IMG/VR virus record: IMGVR_UViG_3300035662_000142
Coordinates: 1 to 26,856 of that record
DNA from: a virus
Strand: one strand, 5' to 3'
Length of the DNA stretch: 26,856 nucleotides
The position numbers were made by a program, and so were the translations under genes. Shown here piece after piece: positions 12,045 through 17,334 of the stretch (the first letter of the stretch is position 1; each line of letters opens with the position of its first letter). The notes beneath the pieces are model-generated. The model did not search any database. It worked only from the letters and a program-made list of their open reading frames with translations, and had not been told where the DNA came from.

Positions 12045-12220
12045 GTGTGCGCCACATCGTCACCGCGTAGCACACGTGGTCAGGTGGTGCAGCCGTATCA
12101 AATTCAGCCAAACCCGTTGCGCTGCAGTCGATCTAGCCAGCGTGTGCCGGTGACGTAGTGGCACACATAAGAGCGAACTGGCACACGCCACGCACACAGA
12201 TCTGAGGCGAACTGGCACAC
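12045..12220. repeat. Clustered GGCACAC/GTGTGCC operator-like array
   Basis: Seven copies of the hexamer GCACAC or its complement lie at 12045, 12070, 12143, 12161, 12181, 12192 and 12215. Two of them sit in an exact 14-bp direct repeat GCGAACTGGCACAC (12173-12186 and 12207-12220), with starts 34 bases apart. Two others form an inverted pair GTGTGCC-N11-GGCACAC (12142-12166). Such spacing is typical of repressor or activator binding sites. The same GGCACAC occurs inside both promoter copies at 10279 and 11091. Confidence 0.55.
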
Positions 12221-12241
12221 GGTCGGGCTGATTTGGTATCA

Positions 12242-12323
12242 GCTCAGCACAAAACTGAGCCGCAGTGAACAGCCGTACTACCGCTGAAATACATTGCAGC
12301 AGCAGCGATTGGGAGAAATGTAT
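12242..12323. repeat. Two inverted repeats in the control region
   Basis: GCTCAG (12242-12247) pairs with CTGAGC (12255-12260) across seven bases. ATACATT (12289-12295) pairs with AATGTAT (12317-12323) across 21 bases. Either could be a protein-binding dyad or an RNA hairpin. Neither is followed by a T-run. Confidence 0.45.
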
Positions 12324-12331
12324 CGGCGTGT

Positions 12332-12359
12332 ACCTGCGGAAAACTCAGTTTCCGCAGGT
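12332..12359. repeat. Perfect 11-bp inverted repeat, likely operator or structured RNA
   Basis: ACCTGCGGAAA (12332-12342) and TTTCCGCAGGT (12349-12359) are perfectly complementary across the six bases ACTCAG. The inner AAACT/AGTTT also pairs about a shifted centre. There is no T-run on either side, so it is not a standard terminator. A dimeric repressor site, a recombination core or a stable RNA hairpin are all possible. Confidence 0.6.
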
Positions 12360-12472
12360 GTCACACTGCTGCACGTTACATCCCGTCACAAACAAGAGTG
12401 AGCGGATGCACTACCAGATCAGATCCCCTGCAGCGCAGGCGGTTTCATTGATAAGCAGTGCAGGCGTACTGC

Positions 12473-12742
12473 TCACCGCCCCAGCCCCATGTCCCGCGCC
12501 CACCGGTGATGCTCACCCGTCGGCTCGCCCAGTGGCGGCGCCCCCTTCAGTGCCAGCTCCACCTGCAGGTTGGCCGCCTTGCGCTGCAGCTCAATGATCA
12601 GGTGCTGCTGCTGGTACCAGGCCTGGATCAGCTCATCGCAGCGCTCCGCCAGCTGGTCCCGGCTCATGTGCGCGGCGGCGCGGCGGTCGCGCTCCATCTC
12701 GAAGGAGCTCGACAGGCTGAGGGTGAGATTCAGGCCGAGCAT
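12473..12742 (-). CDS. Hypothetical coiled-coil protein
   Basis: An 89-residue protein starting MLGLNLTLSLSSSFEMERDR. A helical middle follows (DQLAERCDELIQAWYQQQ, then IIELQRKAANLQVELALKG), with a Pro/Gly-rich end. It may be a small structural or regulatory phage protein. Its ATG overlaps, on the opposite strand, the ATG of the 12741 gene (shared CATG). It is the last minus-strand gene before the non-coding region. Confidence 0.6.
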   Translation of the reverse strand: MLGLNLTLSLSSSFEMERDRRAAAHMSRDQLAERCDELIQAWYQQQHLIIELQRKAANLQVELALKGAPPLGEPTGEHHRWARDMGLGR

Positions 12743-12938
12743 GTCCGCAACGCAGTTGGTTCAGTCTGTGCAGTCACCTGTGCAGCCCCCGCCCTACATC
12801 ACCGTGGAGCGTGACACCCGTGGCGGCGCCTGCTGGGTGGTGGTTGGCTTAGGCACGGAGGTCCGCTGTTACTGCGGCCAGCGAGCGGTGGCGATGCTGG
12901 AGATGATGTGCGCCAGCCGCGGGATCCCGACGCCCTAG
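12741..12938 (+). CDS. Small hypothetical protein on the plus strand within the late region
   Basis: 65 residues from the ATG at 12741 (MSATQLVQSVQSPVQPPPYI). It contains a beta-like core GGACWVVVGLGTEVRCYCGQ and a helix AVAMLEMMCASRG. It has a compact, balanced composition unlike the shadow frames nearby, and it fills the gap between two minus-strand genes almost exactly. If real it is transcribed against the late operon. Its start codon is nested with that of the opposite gene. Confidence 0.5.
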   Translation: MSATQLVQSVQSPVQPPPYITVERDTRGGACWVVVGLGTEVRCYCGQRAVAMLEMMCASRGIPTP

Positions 12939-12942
12939 GCGC

Positions 12943-14094
12943 TCACTCAGTGAAGATTGGGAACGATCCGGCAAAGCCCTTGTGGCTGTGCAAGAATCGC
13001 ATCCCCTGCTGAGGCCGCTCGATTCGGTAGCCGCTTTGCAGGCCGTAGGGTGCGCATCCTGGCAGGCTGCCGTTGCTGGTGGCCCTGGACCCGAATCCCA
13101 GCGTGTGGAAATGGCCGTGGAAGGTGTGATCAGCCGGCACCGACTGGTCCAGGTTCTTGGCGTGCTTATCAACGTTCCACAATGGCCCCGCCGCCCCGCC
13201 GTTGTAGCGAACCGAATCGCCATGGAAGAATCGCAACCGCTTGCCGTACACGTCCAGATAGAGGCAGTCAGCATCAGCGATGAACCATTCCAGCCGCGGC
13301 TCATCCCGGTAGTGCCGGCGCATTGAGCAGTACGCCAGATGCTCGTAGCTGTTCTCGGTGGCGTTGCTCTGCTGCTTCTTGGTGTTCCGGCCGTGGTTGC
13401 CCACGTTGCAGGGGATCAGGATCCTCTCCAGGTCGGAATGCTGCAACAGGTAGTCCAGCCCCCGCACGATCGCCCGTTCACACCTGACGATCTGCTGCGT
13501 TGTGGTCAGCGTCTGATTCTGCACCGCGTCGCCGTGCAGCTCTCCTTCAATCAGATCACCACCCAACCACACCACCGCCTCGCGCACCACTGCTGTGCTC
13601 CGCTGCCCGGCGATCACCTTCAGCGCATTGCGGAACACAGCATCTAGCCGGTCGTCGAAAATCTCTGGGTTGAACTCATTCAGCCCGTTGACGGATGACG
13701 GTTTGACGATCTGCCCGCAGTGCAGATCAGACAGCAGCAGGATTGGCACCGCCTCATCTTTCTGCGGATCCTCTGGCGGGGTGATGACGCCCTGATCAAA
13801 AATGTCCTTGATCTCAAGCGCCAAGGTCAGCGCATCCTGCACCGCCTCCAATTTGGCCAGGGCGCGCTCTGCGCTGGCCTTGGCATCCCGCGTCTCTGCC
13901 CGCAGCCGGCGGGCCTCCAGCTGCAGCTCCAGCAGCTCCTCTGCCGTGTCGCTGCGCTTGCCGTTTGGGCAGCACCCCGGCTTGCATAAAGGGCGCCGCT
14001 GGCCTGACTGTTCAACCCACTCAACGGACGATTCAGGAATCCAAGCCCTGCAAACCTTTGACCGGCGACACTGATATGGGCGTTCGGTCGTCAT
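12943..14094 (-). CDS. Calcineurin-like metallophosphoesterase with N-terminal Cys motif
   Basis: 383 residues. The N-terminal 50 hold a Cys-rich, possibly zinc-binding segment (C9, C15, C37, C41, C42). Residues 50-100 form a coiled coil (LELQLEARRLRAETRDAKA). The phosphoesterase domain has the five standard motifs: SDLHCG (D123, H125), GGDLIEG (178-184), GNHGR (232-236), FFHGD (289-293) and GHFH (327-330). These ligate two metal ions for phosphodiester or phosphomonoester cleavage. Phage relatives are often viewed as nucleases of the SbcD/Mre11 superfamily, but no substrate can be assigned. It lies 15 bases after the HNH gene. Confidence 0.9.
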   Translation of the reverse strand: MTTERPYQCRRSKVCRAWIPESSVEWVEQSGQRRPLCKPGCCPNGKRSDTAEELLELQLEARRLRAETRDAKASAERALAKLEAVQDALTLALEIKDIFDQGVITPPEDPQKDEAVPILLLSDLHCGQIVKPSSVNGLNEFNPEIFDDRLDAVFRNALKVIAGQRSTAVVREAVVWLGGDLIEGELHGDAVQNQTLTTTQQIVRCERAIVRGLDYLLQHSDLERILIPCNVGNHGRNTKKQQSNATENSYEHLAYCSMRRHYRDEPRLEWFIADADCLYLDVYGKRLRFFHGDSVRYNGGAAGPLWNVDKHAKNLDQSVPADHTFHGHFHTLGFGSRATSNGSLPGCAPYGLQSGYRIERPQQGMRFLHSHKGFAGSFPIFTE

Positions 14095-14109
14095 CGCTTC
14101 AGATAGCTA

Positions 14110-14454
14110 TCACGACGGGGGAGCCTGGGCTATGCCTTCAGTGTGCAGACCACCCCCTAGCCAGCCATCAATTCTGCCTTCCCGTTCAATGCAGTGCCAG
14201 GCCTGGGCCCTGAACCACTCCCGCCAGTCCGTCGAGGATTTCGCCCCGTTGCAGCGGCGGCAGGCTGGCACCAGGTTCTCAGCCACCGTCAGGCCGCCAC
14301 GGGAGCGGGGCAGCACGTGGTCAAGGGTGTCGGCCTGCTCAGAGCAGTAGGCGCAGGCGTGGCCCCACTCGGCGAAGATGCGCCTGCGGAATCGGGCCTT
14401 GGTGGCTTTCTTGGGCTGGAGCTCGGTCTGGTCGATCTGGTGATCGAAGGGCAT
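14110..14454 (-). CDS. HNH endonuclease
   Basis: 114 residues from the ATG at 14454 (MPFDHQIDQTELQPKKATKA), which overlaps the endolysin stop by one base (TGATG). The HNH fold is clear: CAYCSEQADTLDHVLPRSRG, then LTVAENLVPACRRCNGAKSS. Two CxxC pairs hold a structural zinc and the D-H and N residues form the catalytic site. The upstream extension of the frame is antisense-like and rejected. HNH nucleases near phage terminase or tail genes may act in packaging or as homing-type nucleases. The role here is unknown. Confidence 0.85.
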   Translation of the reverse strand: MPFDHQIDQTELQPKKATKARFRRRIFAEWGHACAYCSEQADTLDHVLPRSRGGLTVAENLVPACRRCNGAKSSTDWREWFRAQAWHCIEREGRIDGWLGGGLHTEGIAQAPPS

Positions 14455-15767
14455 CAGCTCGTGAGGAACCGATGCACCCACATCCCGCCGCGATTCACAT
14501 CCACCCGGCCCTGGCGATAGAACGACTGCGCAGTGCCCACGCTGGCGCCGGCCACGCAGGTGGCATAGATCAGCAGGTCGCTGTAGAACCCGTCGAAGAA
14601 TTTGGAGCCCAAGTCGTAGCGCCAGGTCTGCACGTTGAACTCCGACCACGGATCCTTCACGTCAAAGACGTAGGACCCCGGCTCAGGCGTCGCCTTGAGT
14701 CCATCCAGGCAGATCACGTGGCCGGAACCCGTGAACCAGCCATGAGTGATCAGGAACTCTCCGGCCTTCAGCCACTCGTAGCACTTCGCCAGACTGGCGT
14801 TCTTGTCGAGCATGTACGGCCGGCCGTAGGCGCGAATCACGGCAGCCATCACGTCCGGGTCGCCCGCAGCGCCTCTTGCCACCAGCTTGCGGCGGATCCC
14901 GGCCACGTCGCGGTCACCCACGCCCATGCCGATGGCCGCGGCTTGGCAGGTTGAGGCGTCAGGCTGGCTGAGATTAAGCGCCTTGATCTCCGTCACCCAC
15001 TGCCGGCGCTCTGCTGGGGTCGGGGCTGGGGCGCTCTGCTGCAGCTCCACCGCCGCCGCCCCCGCCTGCGGAATCGCCGTTACCGCCCGAGCGAAGTACG
15101 CCTCTCGATCGGACAGGCCGTTGGCGGGGTCGCGACCGTTCACCTTCGCCGAGACCTGCCGGCAGCTGGCGCCCTGATCCACGAACGCATTGATCGCGTT
15201 CAGGTGCCACCAGAACCCGGCGGAGGTGAACGGATACCGGACCGACACGTAGGGCGCCCCGTCCATCACGTCGGAGTCTTTGATGTAGTCGGCGAAGCGC
15301 TGGTAGTTGTAGCGGCCCGTGAGCTGAATCGCCCCGGCGCCCTTAAAACGGCGACCGTCACCGGTGCGGGTGTTGCCCAGGTCCTGCCGGCCTTCGTAGG
15401 CGTCGCCGTTGGCGAGCTCCAGCATCCGCCGCAGGCCGCCAGATTCGTGCCCCACCTGGGCCAGGAAGTGCCGGATCCTCGCCGGGGTGTTGATCGCGAA
15501 CCGCCGCAGGCAGTCGTTCAGGTCCGCCAGCTGGCTGGTACTGGGGGACCGGGTGAACACCGCTGCGGCCTGGGCCATCGTGACCAGCTCAGGCGGGCCC
15601 GCCGACGCTGCGGGGCTCCCCTGCGCCCGCCACAACTCGGTGAACTCCCGGCGCTGCTCATCGCTGGCGGCCTCCCATGCGGCCTCCCATGCGGCCAGCT
15701 GGTGAGGGGTGATGGTGCCGGCGCGGGCGACGTGCTCAGCAGCGGCGCGGAAGGTGGCGAAAGTCAT
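14454..15767 (-). CDS. Endolysin: GH19 muramidase/chitinase-like domain plus C39-like peptidase domain
   Basis: 437 residues. An N-terminal helical part (to about 90) is followed by a GH19 domain at about 95-235. That domain has IRHFLAQVGHESGG (catalytic Glu108), FKGAGAIQLTGRYNYQRF (141-158), SAGFWWHLN and CRQVSAKVNG. After a linker, residues 268-405 resemble a C39-type cysteine peptidase: STCQAAAIGM (Cys274), SGHVICLDG (His350) and DVKDPWS (Asp369/372). The enzyme would cut peptidoglycan glycan strands and perhaps peptide stems. It follows small membrane proteins, as in a lysis cassette. No signal peptide is seen, so release would need a holin. The ATG overlaps the preceding stop (ATGA). Confidence 0.85.
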   Translation of the reverse strand: MTFATFRAAAEHVARAGTITPHQLAAWEAAWEAASDEQRREFTELWRAQGSPAASAGPPELVTMAQAAAVFTRSPSTSQLADLNDCLRRFAINTPARIRHFLAQVGHESGGLRRMLELANGDAYEGRQDLGNTRTGDGRRFKGAGAIQLTGRYNYQRFADYIKDSDVMDGAPYVSVRYPFTSAGFWWHLNAINAFVDQGASCRQVSAKVNGRDPANGLSDREAYFARAVTAIPQAGAAAVELQQSAPAPTPAERRQWVTEIKALNLSQPDASTCQAAAIGMGVGDRDVAGIRRKLVARGAAGDPDVMAAVIRAYGRPYMLDKNASLAKCYEWLKAGEFLITHGWFTGSGHVICLDGLKATPEPGSYVFDVKDPWSEFNVQTWRYDLGSKFFDGFYSDLLIYATCVAGASVGTAQSFYRQGRVDVNRGGMWVHRFLTS

Positions 15768-16642
15768 AGCAGGGAGGAAATGAAAGCGCGGTCAGGTGCG
15801 AGGCTGTCGATATTGGCCAGCATCGTGCCCCGGAACCCGTCCATCAGCCAGATGGGGCGGCCGGCCCTAGCTGCAGTCTGCAGGCCTGGCACGTTCGACC
15901 TGAGCGCCCATGAGTGGTCCGTGTCGAGCACCTGCGGCCCCTTGAACCCGGCGACCGGGGCAGGGCCGCCAGGGGCGATCCAATCGGCACCGGCGCGGCG
16001 CATCCACTGCTGGCCGCCGGAAGGGTGCACGCCACGGGCATAGGAGACGCCCACGGGTGCATCGGTGAGGCGCTGGACCTGCTTGACCACCCAGCCCTGG
16101 AACCAGACGGTGGAAGGCTTGGTCAGCTCGTTGCCGACCTCGTAGATCACGTTGTTGTAGGGCTCCAGCGTCTTCACCATCCGCTTGATGTGCGCCTTCT
16201 GGTACTGGTTCCAGGGGCCCTTCGTGTGCACGTCGTGGTGGGTCTTGGGGCCCCCGCCGTTGAACGGGTGGAACTCCCAGGCGCGGGGGAACAGATCGGG
16301 CAGCGAGCCCTCGAAGAGCACCACGCCCGTCACCATGTCGCGGCGATCGGCGGCGGCCACGGCCTGCTCCATGCGTCGGTAGAAGCGGCCATTGAGGCTC
16401 AGATCCTTGCGCCACGGCCCACCCTTGACGCGGATCAGGCCCGGGTCGGCGCCAACGAACGGCGGGCTTGAGTTGACGAACGCCTTAGTTTCGACCGTCC
16501 ACAACCGGGTGAAGTTTCCGGTCAGCTTGTCGATCGGCGTGCGGTTCCCGTTGATCTCCTGCACCACGTCCCAGGTGTGGTTGCCGGCCAGGGTGCGGGC
16601 CTTGCCGTTGATCAGGAACCGGTCGCCTTTGATAGTGATCAT
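15764..16642 (-). CDS. GH5-like (TIM-barrel) glycoside hydrolase
   Basis: A 292-residue protein that begins with a strand pattern typical of secreted or phage cellulase-like enzymes (DRFLINGKARTLAGNHTW). It carries NNVIYEVGNEL at 163-173, the conserved Asn-Glu acid/base site of clan GH-A (E172). VLDTDHSWAL follows at 238-247. The last strand, where the nucleophile Glu is expected, reads RPIWLMDGF (262-270), with an Asp but no Glu. It could degrade host capsule or wall polysaccharide, or be a non-catalytic sugar binder. It has no signal peptide. It is coupled by ATGA overlaps to genes on both sides. Confidence 0.7.
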   Translation of the reverse strand: MITIKGDRFLINGKARTLAGNHTWDVVQEINGNRTPIDKLTGNFTRLWTVETKAFVNSSPPFVGADPGLIRVKGGPWRKDLSLNGRFYRRMEQAVAAADRRDMVTGVVLFEGSLPDLFPRAWEFHPFNGGGPKTHHDVHTKGPWNQYQKAHIKRMVKTLEPYNNVIYEVGNELTKPSTVWFQGWVVKQVQRLTDAPVGVSYARGVHPSGGQQWMRRAGADWIAPGGPAPVAGFKGPQVLDTDHSWALRSNVPGLQTAARAGRPIWLMDGFRGTMLANIDSLAPDRAFISSLL

Positions 16643-16791
16643 TTCAGATCGGGCAGGCGGTCGCCAGTGGCCTTGTCGGCGCGGTGGTAGAGGCGGCGCC
16701 AGGCGGGCTTGGCCACCAGCTCGGCGAATCCGGTTGTTAGCAGCCAGACCAGCAGGCCCAGCAGCAGATCAGCGGTCGGGTGGAGCGTCAT
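16639..16791 (-). CDS. Small single-pass membrane protein (lysis-region candidate)
   Basis: 50 residues from the ATG at 16791 (MTLHPTADLLLGLLVWLLTT). One hydrophobic helix at about 7-24 is followed by a basic tail (KPAWRRLYHRADK). The ATG and stop overlap both neighbours as ATGA. The position between a two-helix membrane protein and the glycanases suggests a lysis function (holin accessory or spanin-like), but no family is recognised. Confidence 0.6.
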   Translation of the reverse strand: MTLHPTADLLLGLLVWLLTTGFAELVAKPAWRRLYHRADKATGDRLPDLK

Positions 16792-17108
16792 GCGTCGGGG
16801 TTGTCGGGGTGCAGGTCTGGGTTCAGGGTCCAATAGCCCTCGGCGTAGCCTTCCTCGCGGCCTTCCTTGCGCCCCTTGCTGGCGCCCAGCACGTAGCCGC
16901 CGATGCCGAATGCAGCCGCCAGCGGGCCGCCGGAGCCAAGCCCTGAGATCGACAGGCCACGGTCCCAGCAGCCGCCGATCTCCCCGCCAGCCTTGAGGCA
17001 ATCGTTGCGGTAGATCCACCCGGCCAGCACGTTCAGTCCCAGCACTGTCGCTGCAGCGGCCATGCCCAGGATCGCGCTGGCCTTGGCCAGGTCGGGGTGA
17101 GTGGTCAT
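16788..17108 (-). CDS. Two-helix membrane protein (lysis-region candidate)
   Basis: 106 residues (MTTHPDLAKASAILGMAAAA at the start). There are two hydrophobic stretches, at about 9-31 and 54-76, the second Gly-rich (PLAAAFGIGGYVLGASKG). A charged C-terminal tail KGRKEGREEGYAEGYW follows. Two transmembrane helices and a charged tail fit a class II holin, and a Cys-bracketed loop between the helices (CLKAGGEIGGC) would lie in the periplasm. Assignment as holin is by position and topology only. Confidence 0.6.
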   Translation of the reverse strand: MTTHPDLAKASAILGMAAAATVLGLNVLAGWIYRNDCLKAGGEIGGCWDRGLSISGLGSGGPLAAAFGIGGYVLGASKGRKEGREEGYAEGYWTLNPDLHPDNPDA

Positions 17109-17296
17109 CGGTTCAGCTCCGCTCGCCGCTCCACGTCCCTCAGTCGTTCCTCGTGGTCCCTGAGCATTTCCTGAATCCCCCCAAGGATGGTGGTGGTGCG
17201 GGCCTCAAATCTGCCTAGCCCATTGGCGATCTTCCAGAGGGCTGTGACACCTGCGCCGCACAAGCCAAGGGCGGCAACGACGAATTCTGGACCCAC
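17105..17296 (-). CDS. Holin-like protein with N-terminal membrane helix and coiled coil
   Basis: 63 residues from a GTG (MGPEFVVAALGLCGAGVTAL). Residues 3-22 form one membrane segment, and the rest is a charged helix ending MLRDHEERLRDVERRAEL. This is the kind of small membrane protein often found beside phage endolysins (compare XhlA-type accessory lysis proteins, which have the reverse order). It is the first gene of the lysis set after the tail spike and overlaps the next gene by 4 bases. Confidence 0.65.
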   Translation of the reverse strand: MGPEFVVAALGLCGAGVTALWKIANGLGRFEARTTTILGGIQEMLRDHEERLRDVERRAELNR

Positions 17297-17334
17297 GGAT
17301 GCTGCGGTTGCTGCTTCAGTCTGCAGAGCTGGAG

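Larger units (their letters stand above)
12018..12472. promoter_or_regulatory. Non-coding control region with clustered operator-like motifs and inverted repeats
   Basis: About 455 bases without a convincing gene, upstream of the leftward operon that starts at 12017. The left half (12045-12220) holds repeated GCACAC/GTGTGC motifs. The right half (12242-12470) holds several inverted repeats and is richer in AT than the surroundings. An open frame on the plus strand (12265-12597) crosses it but runs antisense into a better gene. I could not find a confident -35/-10 pair in it. Confidence 0.55.

Noticed and set aside
11328-12158. 276-codon plus-strand ORF
   Set aside because: It spans four minus-strand genes with shared leaders; the translation is Arg/Ser/Gly-rich without domain structure.
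12332-12359. Intrinsic terminator at the perfect inverted repeat
   Set aside because: No T-run follows on either strand, so it is kept only as a dyad of unknown role.
12265-12597. Plus-strand ORF through the control region
   Set aside because: Its second half is antisense to the 12742 gene and turns into a Pro/Ala run. The first half covers hairpins rather than coding-like sequence.
15664-15700. Short tandem repeat
   Set aside because: It simply encodes the repeated AAWEAAWEAA stretch of the endolysin's N-terminal helix.
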